64,000 bases of DNA from NCBI RefSeq assembly GCF_003931565.1, contig NZ_RRYI01000007.1, positions 1 through 64,000 on the forward strand. Reading direction: 5' to 3'. Position numbers and translations under genes: made by a program. The DNA is from Caulobacter sp. 602-1 (lineage in GTDB: Bacteria > Pseudomonadota > Alphaproteobacteria > Caulobacterales > Caulobacteraceae). Every line of letters begins with the position of its first letter. Within the stretch, counting starts at the first letter, position 1. Below the pieces are notes generated by a model. The model was not told the origin of the DNA and ran no database searches. It was given only the letters and a program-made list of their open reading frames with translations. Positions 51,337 through 60,313 of this stretch are shown here, one piece after another.

Positions 51337-52521
51337 GTGGCCGAGGATCCAAAAGACTGGGACGTCGCGACGAAGCTCATTCGTGGGGGGATCGCGCGGT
51401 CGCAGTTCATGGAGACCGCCGAGGCGCTCTATCTGACCCAAGGCTTCACCTATGACAGCGCCGAGGGCGCCGACCGCCGCTTCTCCGGCGAGGATCCGGG
51501 CTTCGTCTATTCGCGGTTCAACAACCCGACCGTGAAGATGTTCGAGGACCGCCTGGCCCTGCTGGAAGGCGCCGAGGTGTGCCGCGCCCAGGCCACCGGC
51601 ATGGCCTCGATCCACTCGGCGCTGATGGGCCTGGTCCGCGCCGGCGATCACGTGGTGGCCGGCCGCGCCCTGTTCGGCTCGTGCCGCTGGATCATCAGCG
51701 AGTGGCTGCCGCGCTTCGGCGTCGAGACCACCTTCGTCGACGCCACCGACCCGAAGGCATGGGAAGCGGCGATCCGGCCGGGCACCAAGGCCGTGCTGAT
51801 CGAGACGCCCTCGAACCCGGTCCTCGAAATCACCGACATCCGCGCCGTCTCGGAGATGGCCCATGCGGTCGGCGCCAAGGTCATCGTCGACAACGTCTTC
51901 GCCACCCCGATCTTCCAGCAGCCGCTGGAGTTGGGCGCCGACGTCGTGGTCTATTCGGCCACCAAGCACATCGACGGCCAGGGTCGCGTGCTGGGCGGGG
52001 CCATCCTGACCAGCGAGGCGATCAACGAGGAGTTCTACCGCGACAGCCTGCGCCACACCGGCCCGTCGCTGTCGCCGTTCAACGCCTGGGTGATGCTGAA
52101 GGGTCTCGAGACCCTGGATCTGCGCGTCCGCCGTCAGGCCGACAGCGCCTTCGCCCTGTCCAACACCATCGCCGAGCACAAGAAGGTGCAGCGGGTGCTC
52201 TATCCGTTCCGCGCCGACCATCCCGGCCACAATGTCGCCAAGGCGCAGATGAGCGGCGGCGGCACCGTGATCGCCATGGACCTCGGCTCGCGCGAGGCGG
52301 CCTTCAAGTTCCTCAACGCGCTGGAGATCGTGGACATCTCCAACAACCTGGGCGACGCCAAGTCGATGGCCACCCACCCGCCGACCACCACCCACCGCTC
52401 GGTGCCCGAGGAGCAGCGTCCGTCCCTGGGCGTGACCGAGGGCGGCGTGCGCCTTTCCGTGGGGCTGGAAAGCCTGGCCGACCTTCAGCGAGATGTGATC
52501 CGTGCGCTCGATCAGGCGTGA
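51337..52521 (+). CDS. metZ: O-succinylhomoserine sulfhydrylase
   Basis: The 394-residue Cys/Met-metabolism PLP enzyme has its PLP lysine, Lys210, in Tyr-Ser-Ala-Thr-Lys-His-Ile-Asp-Gly-Gln-Gly-Arg-Val-Leu-Gly-Gly, the arrangement of MetZ. It makes homocysteine directly from O-succinylhomoserine and sulfide. The start is a GTG at 51337 with AGAGG upstream. apaG follows so closely that co-transcription is likely. Confidence 0.9.
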   Translation: MAEDPKDWDVATKLIRGGIARSQFMETAEALYLTQGFTYDSAEGADRRFSGEDPGFVYSRFNNPTVKMFEDRLALLEGAEVCRAQATGMASIHSALMGLVRAGDHVVAGRALFGSCRWIISEWLPRFGVETTFVDATDPKAWEAAIRPGTKAVLIETPSNPVLEITDIRAVSEMAHAVGAKVIVDNVFATPIFQQPLELGADVVVYSATKHIDGQGRVLGGAILTSEAINEEFYRDSLRHTGPSLSPFNAWVMLKGLETLDLRVRRQADSAFALSNTIAEHKKVQRVLYPFRADHPGHNVAKAQMSGGGTVIAMDLGSREAAFKFLNALEIVDISNNLGDAKSMATHPPTTTHRSVPEEQRPSLGVTEGGVRLSVGLESLADLQRDVIRALDQA

Positions 52522-52534
52522 AACCTCCCCGCCG

Positions 52535-52966
52535 ATGCAGCGGATGCGCCGCCGTCGCGGCCAGGACGGCGCGGCCTACGAGGCTCGCACGCGCGACATC
52601 GTCGTGCGCGTCTTCGCGACCTACGCGGCCGAGGAATCCTCGCCCGACCAGGGTCTCTATCTTTGGTCCTACACGGTCGAGATCGAGAACCACGGGACCG
52701 AGACGGTGACCCTGATCTCGCGGCGCTGGTCGATCACCGACGGCTTCAACCGCGTGAATGACGTCGAGGGTTCCGGCGTGGTCGGCGAACAGCCGGAGCT
52801 GAAGCCGCGCGAGGCCTTCCGCTACGTCTCCAACTGCCCCCTGCCCACGCCGTCCGGCGCGATGAAGGGCAGCTATCAGATGGTCACCGACCAGGGCGAG
52901 GTGTTCGAGGCCGAGATCCCGGAGTTCTCGCTGCACCTGCCGGGCGCGGCGGCGAAGCTGAACTAG
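52535..52966 (+). CDS. apaG: ApaG protein
   Basis: The 143-residue protein has a fibronectin-type/immunoglobulin-like fold. Tyr-Glu-Ala-Arg-Thr-Arg-Asp-Ile-Val-Val-Arg-Val, Trp-Ser-Tyr-Thr-Val-Glu-Ile-Glu-Asn, Gly-Ser-Gly-Val-Val-Gly-Glu-Gln-Pro and Pro-Leu-Pro-Thr-Pro-Ser-Gly-Ala-Met-Lys-Gly-Ser-Tyr are the ApaG landmarks. The role is unsettled (Co/Mg sensitivity, dinucleotide polyphosphates). The start is uncertain: the ATG at 52535 is used, while a GTG at 52502 would overlap metZ. Confidence 0.88.
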   Translation: MQRMRRRRGQDGAAYEARTRDIVVRVFATYAAEESSPDQGLYLWSYTVEIENHGTETVTLISRRWSITDGFNRVNDVEGSGVVGEQPELKPREAFRYVSNCPLPTPSGAMKGSYQMVTDQGEVFEAEIPEFSLHLPGAAAKLN

Positions 52967-52990
52967 GCTTCCAGGACCCCGACAAGCAAA

Positions 52991-53021
52991 AGCCGGCGCT
53001 CTTGCGGGCGCCGGCTTTCTT
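52991..53021. terminator. bidirectional terminator between apaG and hslO
   Basis: AGCCGGCGC (52991-52999) pairs with GCGCCGGCT (53008-53016), followed by TTTCTT on the plus strand and preceded by AAAA, so it can serve both convergent genes. Confidence 0.85.
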
Positions 53022-53038
53022 CGTCTTGGGCCGCGGCT

Positions 53039-53950
53039 TCAGGCCGCCGCCGGCGGATCCAGCTTGTAGACGCGCGAGCAGTACTCGCAGGTCACGTGGA
53101 TCTTGCCGTCGGGTTCGACCATGTCGGCCACTTCCTCGGCCGAGAACGAGTCCATCACCACGCCGATCCGGTCTTCCGAACAGCGGCAGAAGGCGCGCAT
53201 CGGCTTCTCCTCCAGCAGGCGCACGCCATCCTCGTTGAACAGCCGCCACAGCAGGGTCGGGGTCGAGACGGTCGGGTCGACCAGCTCGTCCTCGCCGGTG
53301 GTCTCGAACAGGGCCTGGACGTGCGTCCAGGCGTCCTGCGTGTCGCCGCGCGCCTGGTCGCCCGCGATGACCTGGATCAGGATGCCGCCGGCGCGCCACT
53401 TGGGCCCCTCGCCCGCATCGACCTGACCCACGGCCAGGCGCACGCGGGTCGGGGTCTGCTCCGACTGCTGGAAGTACTGCTCGGCGCACAGGGCCAGGGT
53501 CTCGCCCTCGATCGGCGTGACGCCTTGATAGCGATCCATGTCGGCGCCCTGGTCCAGCGTCATGATGAACACGCCGCCGCCCAGCAGCGTCTTGGCGCCG
53601 GGACGGGTGAACCCTTCCGAGACCTTGGCGACCTCCTCCGGATCGAACCGGCAATAGCCGCGCAGGCCGCCGCTGGTGTCGTAATCGACCACGACGTAGC
53701 GCACGGGACCGTCGCCCTGGGCCTGGATGATCAGGCGGCCCTCGAACTTCAGGCTGGAGCCGACCAAGGCGGCCAGCGCGCAGGCCTCGCCCAGCAGGTT
53801 GGCGACCGGCTCCGGATAGGCGTGGCGGGTCAGCACCTGATCGACGGCGTCGCCGAGGCGGACCACGCGGCCGCGCACGGGCAGGCCTTCGATCTGGAAT
53901 GCGGAAACGACGTCGTCGAGGACGCCGGGATTGGGGGCGATGTCGGTCAT
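53039..53950 (-). CDS. hslO: Hsp33 redox-regulated chaperone
   Basis: The 303-residue holdase is activated by oxidation. The zinc redox switch is Cys255-x-Cys257 and Cys288-x-x-Cys291 near the C-terminus. The N-terminal domain has Asp-Gly-Pro-Val-Arg-Tyr-Val-Val-Val-Asp-Tyr-Asp. It lies 56 bases downstream of argF on the same strand and may be read from the argD-argF transcript. Confidence 0.92.
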   Translation of the reverse strand: MTDIAPNPGVLDDVVSAFQIEGLPVRGRVVRLGDAVDQVLTRHAYPEPVANLLGEACALAALVGSSLKFEGRLIIQAQGDGPVRYVVVDYDTSGGLRGYCRFDPEEVAKVSEGFTRPGAKTLLGGGVFIMTLDQGADMDRYQGVTPIEGETLALCAEQYFQQSEQTPTRVRLAVGQVDAGEGPKWRAGGILIQVIAGDQARGDTQDAWTHVQALFETTGEDELVDPTVSTPTLLWRLFNEDGVRLLEEKPMRAFCRCSEDRIGVVMDSFSAEEVADMVEPDGKIHVTCEYCSRVYKLDPPAAA

Positions 53951-54006
53951 GGGGAGGCTAGATAGGATGAGGGGGTGACAATTGCGAGGGCGCCGCCCCG
54001 ACTGCC

Positions 54007-54951
54007 CTACCCGATCGCCCCGAACACCCAGGCCAGCACGGACTTCTGGGCGTGGATGCGGTTCTCGGCCTCGTCCCAGACCAGCGAGCGCGGGCCGTCC
54101 AGGACGGCGTCGGTGACTTCCTCGCCCCGGTGGGCCGGCAGGCAGTGCAGGAAGACGCCGTCGCTCGCCGCCAGGTCCATCAGGGCGTCGTCGACCTGAT
54201 AGGGTTCCAGCGCGGCCAGGCGCTCGTCATGGTCGGTGTCGCCCATCGAGACCCAGGTGTCGGCCACCACGACGTCGGCGCCGGCCACGGCGGCCTTGAC
54301 GTCGGTGGTCATGCTGACCCGGCCCTGCAGGCTCTCGGCGCGAGCCAGGTCGTGGAGATCGGCATGATAGACCGCCGGGCAGGCGATCTTCAGCGTAAAG
54401 TCCAGCAGCGGCGCGGCGTGGACGAAGCTGGAGCAGACATTGTTGCCGTCGCCGACCCAGGCGATCGTCTTGCCGGCGATCGGGCCGCGATGCTCCTCGA
54501 TGGTGAGGATGTCGGCCATGATCTGGCAGGGGTGGCTCTTGTCGGTCAGGCCGTTGATCACCGGCACGGTCGAGACCTGGGCGAAGCGCTCGACGTCGGC
54601 GTGGTTGTTGGCGCGGATCATCACCGCGTCGACCATGCGCGAGAGCACCTTGGCGGTGTCCTCGATGGTCTCGCCCCGGCCCAGCTGCATGTCCGACGAG
54701 GTCGAGATGATCGCCGACCCGCCCAGCTGACGCATGGCCGCGTCGAACGAGAAGCGGGTGCGGGTCGAGTTCTTCTGGAAGATCATCGACAGCACGCGAT
54801 CCTTGGCCGGCGCGTCGGCGTCGACCTTGCCCTGCGGCCAGCCCTTGCGAGCGGCCTTGCGGGCGTGGGCGTCGTCGAGCAGCAGGCGCAGGGTCGCGCC
54901 GTCCAGCTTCCACAGGTCGATGAAGTGCCGGGGGGTGGTCATCTTGGCCAT
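54007..54951 (-). CDS. argF: ornithine carbamoyltransferase
   Basis: The 314-residue enzyme makes citrulline from ornithine and carbamoyl phosphate. Ser-Thr-Arg-Thr-Arg (62-66) binds carbamoyl phosphate, and His-Cys-Leu-Pro (269-272) binds ornithine. The ATG at 54951 is preceded by TAGGGAC. It follows argD by 60 bases on the same strand; together with argH in this window, three of the arginine steps are present. Confidence 0.95.
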   Translation of the reverse strand: MAKMTTPRHFIDLWKLDGATLRLLLDDAHARKAARKGWPQGKVDADAPAKDRVLSMIFQKNSTRTRFSFDAAMRQLGGSAIISTSSDMQLGRGETIEDTAKVLSRMVDAVMIRANNHADVERFAQVSTVPVINGLTDKSHPCQIMADILTIEEHRGPIAGKTIAWVGDGNNVCSSFVHAAPLLDFTLKIACPAVYHADLHDLARAESLQGRVSMTTDVKAAVAGADVVVADTWVSMGDTDHDERLAALEPYQVDDALMDLAASDGVFLHCLPAHRGEEVTDAVLDGPRSLVWDEAENRIHAQKSVLAWVFGAIG

Positions 54952-55011
54952 GTCCCTAACGGTTCCGCCCGCCCCAGTGTCCTGGAGCGGGCGGCCAATA
55001 CGTGTTGTCGC

Positions 55012-56226
55012 CTAGGCGGCGGCCTTGGCGCGGGCGACTTCGCAAGCCTTTTCCAGCTTGGAGATCGCTTCGCTGGCTTCCTCGACGGTCAGGTTCAGCG
55101 GCGGCAGCAGGCGCACGCAGTTGTCGCCGCCCCCCGCGATCAGCAAGTGCTGGTCGCGCGCCATCACCATGAACTCGCGGTTATTCGGGATAACCTTGAT
55201 GCCGATCAGCAGGCCCTTGCCGCGGATGTCGACGATCACGTCCGGGAAGCGGTCCTTCAGGCCGTTCAGTTGCTGGGTGAAGTAGCCGGCGACGGTCTTC
55301 ACGTTGTCCAGCAGTTCGGGCGTGTTGATCGCGCTGAAGGCCGCGATGCCGACCGCCATGGCCAGCGGGTTGCCGCCGTAGGTCGAGCCGTGCGTGCCCG
55401 GGGTCATGCCCTTGGCCGCCTCGTTGGTGGCCAGGCAGGCGCCGACCGGGAAACCGCCGCCCAGGGCCTTGGCCACGCACATGATGTCCGGTTCGCTGCC
55501 CGGCGCCCACTCGTGGGCGAACAGCTTGCCGGTCCGCCCCATGCCGCTCTGGACCTCGTCATAGATCAGCAGAACGCCGGCCTCGCGGGTGATCTCGCGC
55601 AGCTCCAGCAGCTGGGCCTCGGTCAGGGCGCGCGCCCCGCCCTCGCCCTGCACCGGCTCGATGATCACCGCGGCGGTCTTGTCGGTGATGGCGGCCTTCA
55701 GGGCCTCCAGATCGCCGAACGGCAACTGGCTGAAGCCCGGCAGGCGCGGACCGAAGCCGTCCAGATAGCTGGCGTTGCCCGAGGCGTTGACCGCCGCGTA
55801 CGAACGCCCGTGGAACGAGCCGTCGAAACCGATCACCTCGATGCGGTCGGCCTGGCCATTGACCGCGTGATAGCGACGGGCGGCCTTCAGGGCGCACTCG
55901 ATCGCCTCGGTGCCCGAATTGGTGAAGAACACCACGTCGGCGAACGTGGCCGCGCACAGCTTGTCGGCCAGCGTTTCCTGCTCGGGGATCGTGTAGATGT
56001 TGGAGACGTGCCAGAGCTTCTCGCCCTGGGTCTTCAGCGCCTCGACCAGCGCCGGGTGGGCGTGGCCCAGGCCGCATGTGGCGATACCGGCCACGCAGTC
56101 CAGATATTCGCCGCCGTCGGTCGAGAACAGGCGCGCGCCTCGGCCTCGCTCGAACGCCAGCGGGGCGCGGTTGTAGACGCCCATGATGTGGTGCTGCGAG
56201 GGGTTGGACGACGTCGCGGTGCTCAA
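55012..56226 (-). CDS. argD: acetylornithine aminotransferase
   Basis: The 404-residue class III PLP aminotransferase converts N-acetylglutamate semialdehyde to N-acetylornithine. Phe-Thr-Asn-Ser-Gly-Thr-Glu-Ala, Ile-Tyr-Asp-Glu-Val-Gln-Ser-Gly-Met-Gly-Arg-Thr-Gly and Val-Ala-Lys-Ala-Leu-Gly-Gly-Gly (PLP lysine) are clear. The start is a TTG at 56226 with GGGAGG six bases upstream. The leader just before this site folds into a terminator-like hairpin inside a helix that covers the GGGAGG. Confidence 0.94.
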   Translation of the reverse strand: MSTATSSNPSQHHIMGVYNRAPLAFERGRGARLFSTDGGEYLDCVAGIATCGLGHAHPALVEALKTQGEKLWHVSNIYTIPEQETLADKLCAATFADVVFFTNSGTEAIECALKAARRYHAVNGQADRIEVIGFDGSFHGRSYAAVNASGNASYLDGFGPRLPGFSQLPFGDLEALKAAITDKTAAVIIEPVQGEGGARALTEAQLLELREITREAGVLLIYDEVQSGMGRTGKLFAHEWAPGSEPDIMCVAKALGGGFPVGACLATNEAAKGMTPGTHGSTYGGNPLAMAVGIAAFSAINTPELLDNVKTVAGYFTQQLNGLKDRFPDVIVDIRGKGLLIGIKVIPNNREFMVMARDQHLLIAGGGDNCVRLLPPLNLTVEEASEAISKLEKACEVARAKAAA

Positions 56227-56229
56227 GAC

Positions 56230-56285
56230 CGGCCTCCCAAAAAGGAAAGAAGCCCCCGTGCGTGAGCACGGGGACCGGAAGGCCG
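56230..56285 (-). promoter_or_regulatory. structured argD leader, candidate attenuator or SD-sequestering RNA
   Basis: Read leftward as RNA, an outer helix CGGCCUUCC (56285-56277) with GGGAGGCCG (56238-56230) contains one G-U pair and includes the argD Shine-Dalgarno. Inside it, CCCCGUGC and GCACGGGG form a perfect 8-bp hairpin (56273-56254) with loop UCAC, followed by a U-rich tract ending in five U. The hairpin may alternatively end transcripts from the upstream permease gene. Confidence 0.55.
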
Positions 56286-56379
56286 CAGGTTGTCGCCGTG
56301 GAACGACGTCCTGTCAATCAACGGACTATGAAGGCCGCTGAAAAACCGATGAATTTCGAGCCTTCCCCGGACGGGGGCC

Positions 56380-57201
56380 TCAGCTTTTCAGGCGATATCC
56401 CGTGACGAACAGGCGCCAGCACCACAGGAACATCCCCGCGGTCAGCACGCCCATGCTGATCACGCCGATCAGGATCGAGCCGTCGGCGTGGCCGATAAAG
56501 CCGTAGCGGAAGCCGTCGATCAGATAGAAGAACGGGTTGAAGTGGCTGGCCGAGCGGAACGGCTCGGGCAGCTTGTCGACCAGGTAGAAGGTGCCCGACA
56601 GGAAGGTCATGGGCATGATCAGGAAATTGGTCACGGCCGCCAGCTGGTCGAACTTCTCGGCCCACAGGCCGGCCAATATGCCGGCCAGGCCCAGGATCAG
56701 CGAAGCCGTCACGGCGAAATAGACGATGGCCCAGGGGTGGGCCAACTGCAGGCCAGCGCCCGGCAGCACGCCGATGACCAGGGCGGTGACGGCCCCGACC
56801 ACCACGCCGCGCGTCGCCGCGCCCAGGGCGAAGCCCAGCACCTGCTCCAGCGCCGACAGCGGCGGCGTCAGGAAGTCCGGCGTCAGGCCCATCATCTTGG
56901 CCTGGATCAGCGACGACGACGAATTGGCGAAGGCGTTGTTCAGGATCGCCATCATGATCAGGCCCGGGGCCACGAAATGGCCGAAGGTCACCCCGCCCAC
57001 GGCCGGCCGGCTGGCGCCCACGGCGACCACGAAGACCAGCATGTAGAGTAGGGTCGTCACCACCGGCGCGGCCACCGTCTGGGTGCCGACCTTCCAGAAT
57101 CGGCGGATTTCACGCTGGTACAGCGTGACGAACCCGGACCAATTCCAGCCGTGATAGTCGCGCGGCTGCGGCGGAATGACGCTGTCGGCCATGTCTCTCA
57201 T
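56380..57201 (-). CDS. ABC-2 type transporter permease
   Basis: The 273-residue protein has six membrane helices in the ABC-2 pattern (Trp-Ser-Gly-Phe-Val-Thr-Leu-Tyr-Gln-Arg-Glu-Ile-Arg-Arg-Phe at the N-terminal interface, and Met-Pro-Met-Thr-Phe-Leu-Ser-Gly-Thr-Phe-Tyr before helix five). It resembles YadH-like permeases; the cognate ATPase is not in this window. A second ATG at 57192 is also possible. It is divergent from gcrA. Confidence 0.87.
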   Translation of the reverse strand: MRDMADSVIPPQPRDYHGWNWSGFVTLYQREIRRFWKVGTQTVAAPVVTTLLYMLVFVVAVGASRPAVGGVTFGHFVAPGLIMMAILNNAFANSSSSLIQAKMMGLTPDFLTPPLSALEQVLGFALGAATRGVVVGAVTALVIGVLPGAGLQLAHPWAIVYFAVTASLILGLAGILAGLWAEKFDQLAAVTNFLIMPMTFLSGTFYLVDKLPEPFRSASHFNPFFYLIDGFRYGFIGHADGSILIGVISMGVLTAGMFLWCWRLFVTGYRLKS

Positions 57202-57270
57202 ACGCTCAACCCGTTGTGTTGCTTGGCCATGTGCGCCCTGGGGCGCCTTTCCGCAAGCTTGGGCTTGCCT

Positions 57271-57301
57271 GAATCAACATCTTGTTTCTGTGGACAGAGT
57301 C
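57271..57301. promoter_or_regulatory. two GANTC methylation sites upstream of gcrA
   Basis: GAATC at 57271-57275 and GAGTC at 57297-57301 are CcrM methylation targets lying 140-170 bases before the gcrA start. In Caulobacter, GcrA binds methylated GANTC sites, so they could serve feedback control. A partial CtrA-like sequence TTAACACATTCTTTAC follows at 57322-57337. Confidence 0.5.
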
Positions 57302-57440
57302 GTTACCGCCTATTGTGCGCCTTAACACATTCTTTACGATATCTAGTAGGACGACCGCCGGCGGGGCGGTTTGAGCACCAGATATGGGGTGAGGAGCGTG
57401 GGGACGCGCTTCACCTCCATCGAAACGGCGGAGACGGGTT

Positions 57441-57962
57441 ATGAGCTGGACCGACGAACGGGTTTCGACCTTGAAAAAGCTCTGGCTGGACGGCCTTTCG
57501 GCCAGTCAGATCGCCAAACAACTGGGCGGCGTCACGCGCAACGCCGTCATCGGCAAGGTGCACCGCCTGGGCCTGTCGGGCCGCGCGGCCCCCTCGCAGC
57601 CGGCGCGTCCGGCGTTCAAGGCTCCGCGTCCGGCGCGTCCGGCCGCCCAGGCCATGCCGTCGGCCCCGCGTCGCGTGACGCCGGTCGAGGCGCCGTCGTC
57701 GGTTCCGGTGGCGTCCGCCCCCGCGCCGCTGCCGGCCTTCCGGCATGAAGAGCCGGGTTCGGCCACCGTGCTGACCCTGGGCGCGCACATGTGCAAGTGG
57801 CCGATCGGCGACCCGTCGTCGGAAGGCTTCACCTTCTGCGGCCGGCGCTCGTCGGAAGGCCCCTACTGCGTCGAGCACGCCCGCGTGGCCTATCAGCCGC
57901 AGCAGACCAAGAAGAAGGGCGGCGCCACCGAGCTCGCCCGTTCGCTTCGCCGCTACATCTAA
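57441..57962 (+). CDS. gcrA: cell-cycle regulator GcrA
   Basis: The 173-residue protein has an N-terminal helix-turn-helix (about 1-45: Trp-Thr-Asp-Glu-Arg-Val...Leu-Trp-Leu-Asp-Gly-Leu-Ser-Ala-Ser-Gln-Ile-Ala-Lys-Gln-Leu-Gly-Gly-Val-Thr-Arg-Asn-Ala-Val-Ile-Gly-Lys-Val-His-Arg-Leu). An Ala/Pro-rich linker and a C-terminal domain with Cys-Lys-Trp-Pro-Ile-Gly-Asp-Pro and Phe-Cys-Gly follow. GcrA binds sigma-70 and promotes transcription from methylated GANTC promoters in S phase. ATG at 57441. Confidence 0.95.
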   Translation: MSWTDERVSTLKKLWLDGLSASQIAKQLGGVTRNAVIGKVHRLGLSGRAAPSQPARPAFKAPRPARPAAQAMPSAPRRVTPVEAPSSVPVASAPAPLPAFRHEEPGSATVLTLGAHMCKWPIGDPSSEGFTFCGRRSSEGPYCVEHARVAYQPQQTKKKGGATELARSLRRYI

Positions 57963-57990
57963 GAACAACAAAAGTCTCTCAGGCGGCGGA

Positions 57991-58022
57991 TCCCGGGGCG
58001 CTCACGCGCCCCGGGATTTTCC
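57991..58022 (+). terminator. intrinsic terminator of gcrA
   Basis: TCCCGGGGCG (57991-58000) pairs with CGCCCCGGGA (58007-58016) and is followed by TTTT, 29 bases after the stop. Confidence 0.88.
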
Positions 58023-58026
58023 ATTT

Positions 58027-58506
58027 CTAGAGCCAGCCGAAGACCAGGGCCAATCCAGCCAGCACCACCAGAAGGCCCGCCGCGATCGCCAGGATCGGCG
58101 GCTCGGGCTTGACCGGCGCTTCGGTGAGATTGGGCTCCCGCCCCTCCAACACCGCCAGGATGCGGGGCCATTCCTCAGCCATCAGCTGCTTCTTCAAACC
58201 GCCGGTCAGGAACCGGCTCGCTTGCGGACGGCCTAAGGCCAACAGGATCCGCTCACGCAGGACATCCGCATCGAAGCCGGCCCATTCGCCCGCGACCTGC
58301 ATCAGGTTGAAGGCCAGCGCAGGGAAGACCTCGCGCTCGAAGATGTCGCGGACCTGATCCGTCGAGAAGCCGCCCTCCCGCGCCGCCCGGGCGATCGCCT
58401 CGTAGTCCTGGCGCTGCATCTGGGTGTCGAGAAACAGTTCGGACAGCGCGCACCACAGCGGCATCCGCGCCGTGATCTGATCCTCGCTGAGCACACGTTC
58501 GACCAT
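58027..58506 (-). CDS. tail-anchored hypothetical protein
   Basis: The 159-residue protein is a soluble helical domain (about 1-125) with a single C-terminal transmembrane helix (about 138-158) ending three residues before the stop, i.e. tail-anchored. The N-terminal Met-Pro-Leu-Trp-Cys-Ala-Leu-Ser-Glu-Leu-Phe-Leu-Asp-Thr segment recurs in small proteobacterial proteins, but I know no function. GAGG precedes the ATG. It is divergent from xseA with a 36-base gap. Confidence 0.78.
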   Translation of the reverse strand: MVERVLSEDQITARMPLWCALSELFLDTQMQRQDYEAIARAAREGGFSTDQVRDIFEREVFPALAFNLMQVAGEWAGFDADVLRERILLALGRPQASRFLTGGLKKQLMAEEWPRILAVLEGREPNLTEAPVKPEPPILAIAAGLLVVLAGLALVFGWL

Positions 58507-58542
58507 TTATCCTCGCCCCGGCTTTGGCCTATCTAGAGTCCC

Positions 58543-60069
58543 ATGAGCGATCTGCCGCCAAGCGATTCCAACGCCCCGCCCTATTCGGTCTCCGAACTGG
58601 CCTTCGCCCTGAAGCGCACGCTGGAGGACCGCTACGGCTTCGTGCGGCTGCGCGGCGAGCTGTCCAAGGTCACGCACCACTCCAACGGCCACGTCTATCT
58701 GACCATCAAGGACGACAAGTCCGCCATCGACGGCGTTGTCTGGAAAGGCAATGTCCGGGCCTTGAGCGTGCGGCCCGAGCACGGGCTTGAGGTCATCGTC
58801 ACCGGCAAGATCACCACCTATCCGGCCGGGTCGCGCTACCAGATCGTCATCGACAGCATGGAGGCGGCCGGCGTCGGCGCGCTGCTGGCGCAGTTGGAAC
58901 GCCTGAAGGCCAAGCTGGCCGCCGAGGGCCTGTTCGCGCCGGAGCGAAAAAAGCCGCTGCCCTCGATGCCGGCCGTGGTCGGCGTCATCACCAGCCCGAC
59001 CGGCGCGGTGATCCGCGACATTCTCCATCGCATCCGCGACCGCTGGCCGTGCCAGGTGCTGGTCTGGCCGTGCGTCGTGCAGGGCGACGCCGCCGCCGTT
59101 CAGGTCAGCGCGGCCATCCGCGGCTTCAACGCCATCGCGCCGGGCGGCCCCGTGCCGCGTCCCGACATCCTGATTGTCGCGCGCGGAGGCGGTTCGGTCG
59201 AGGACCTGTGGGCCTTCAACGACGAGGCCCTGGCCCGCACCGTGGCCGAGGGGACCATCCCGCTGATCTCGGCGGTCGGACACGAGACCGACACCACCCT
59301 GATCGACTTCGTCTCCGATCGCCGCGCCCCGACCCCGACGGCCGCCGCCGAGATGGCCACGCCTGTGCTGGCCGAACTGCGCGCCCTGATCTCGGACTTC
59401 GATCGGCGCCTGAACCGCTCGGGCGCGCGCCTGATCGAGGATCGCCGCACGCGCCTGGTCAGCGCCGCGCGCGGCCTGCCGCGGCCGGACGACATCCTGG
59501 CCCTCGCCCAGCAGCGGTTCGACATCGCCTCCGGGCGACTGGACGCGGCCCTGCATCGCAACACCACCGTCCACGCTCAGGCGTTGCTGAAGGTCACCGC
59601 GCGCCTGACGCCGGAGGTGCTGACCCGGCAGCGCGCCATCAAGGCCGAGCGTGTCGGCGACCTTGGCCGTCGCCTGGACCTGGCCGCCCGCCGCGCGCCC
59701 GACCGTGTCGCCCAGCACGCTCGCCTGCCCGCCCTGTGGCAGCGCCTGAACGCGGCGGGAGACCGTCGCCTTCAGCGCGACGCAGAACGCCTGGCCGGCT
59801 TGGAAAAGCTGCGTCAGTCGCTGAACCCGGAACGACCGCTGGAACTGGGCTTCGCCCTGGTTCGCAAGGGCGACGGCACGCTGGCCCGTTCGGCGTCCGA
59901 CCTAGTCTCGGGGGAACGGGTGAGCCTGAAGTTCAAGAGCGGCGACCGCGACGCGGTGATCGACGGCGAAGGCGGGTTTGTCCCGCCGCCAGCGCCGACA
60001 TCCGTCCCCGCGCCGAGGCCTCGCCCCAAGCCGGCCGCGCCGCCCGTCGATCAAGGCGATCTGTTCTGA
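58543..60069 (+). CDS. xseA: exodeoxyribonuclease VII large subunit
   Basis: The 508-residue catalytic subunit of ExoVII degrades single-stranded DNA with XseB. An N-terminal OB-fold (about 10-110; Val-Arg-Leu-Arg-Gly-Glu-Leu-Ser) precedes the nuclease core with [23 protein letters not shown] and Gly-His-Glu-Thr-Asp. A long coiled coil follows (about 280-430). The last 40 residues are Pro/Ala-rich. xseB is not here. Confidence 0.95.
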   Translation: MSDLPPSDSNAPPYSVSELAFALKRTLEDRYGFVRLRGELSKVTHHSNGHVYLTIKDDKSAIDGVVWKGNVRALSVRPEHGLEVIVTGKITTYPAGSRYQIVIDSMEAAGVGALLAQLERLKAKLAAEGLFAPERKKPLPSMPAVVGVITSPTGAVIRDILHRIRDRWPCQVLVWPCVVQGDAAAVQVSAAIRGFNAIAPGGPVPRPDILIVARGGGSVEDLWAFNDEALARTVAEGTIPLISAVGHETDTTLIDFVSDRRAPTPTAAAEMATPVLAELRALISDFDRRLNRSGARLIEDRRTRLVSAARGLPRPDDILALAQQRFDIASGRLDAALHRNTTVHAQALLKVTARLTPEVLTRQRAIKAERVGDLGRRLDLAARRAPDRVAQHARLPALWQRLNAAGDRRLQRDAERLAGLEKLRQSLNPERPLELGFALVRKGDGTLARSASDLVSGERVSLKFKSGDRDAVIDGEGGFVPPPAPTSVPAPRPRPKPAAPPVDQGDLF

Positions 60070-60097
60070 AGCCCCTTCCTGGCGTAGAGTAGAATTC

Positions 60098-60313
60098 ATG
60101 AACGCTTTCGATCGTGATCTCGGCAAGTCCGACGGCTTGGCCGTCCTGCACTATGGGGACGGCGAGTACGCCGTGCTCAGCCCCGGCCGCTTCGTGCTGT
60201 GCGCCATCACCAACAAGCCAATCCCGCTGGAAGCCCTTCGCTACTGGAGCCCCGAGCACCAGGAAGCCTATGCCGGTCCCGCCGAGGCGCTGAAGCGTTG
60301 GCAAGGGGCCTGA
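60098..60313 (+). CDS. DUF2093 family protein
   Basis: The 71-residue cytoplasmic protein has the DUF2093 pattern: Ala-Val-Leu-His-Tyr-Gly-Asp-Gly-Glu-Tyr, Pro-Gly-Arg-Phe-Val-Leu-Cys-Ala-Ile-Thr, Ile-Pro-Leu-Glu-Ala-Leu-Arg-Tyr-Trp. Function is unknown. It lies between xseA and an M23-like gene, overlapping the latter by 16 bases, an order seen in many alphaproteobacteria. Confidence 0.85.
   Translation: MNAFDRDLGKSDGLAVLHYGDGEYAVLSPGRFVLCAITNKPIPLEALRYWSPEHQEAYAGPAEALKRWQGA

Noticed and set aside
54052..56265. 737-codon frame antisense to argF and argD
   Set aside because: Low-complexity shadow of two certain genes.
57151..57444. 97-codon frame over the gcrA promoter
   Set aside because: Overlaps the permease gene and promoter elements, no ribosome binding site, Cys-rich shadow composition.
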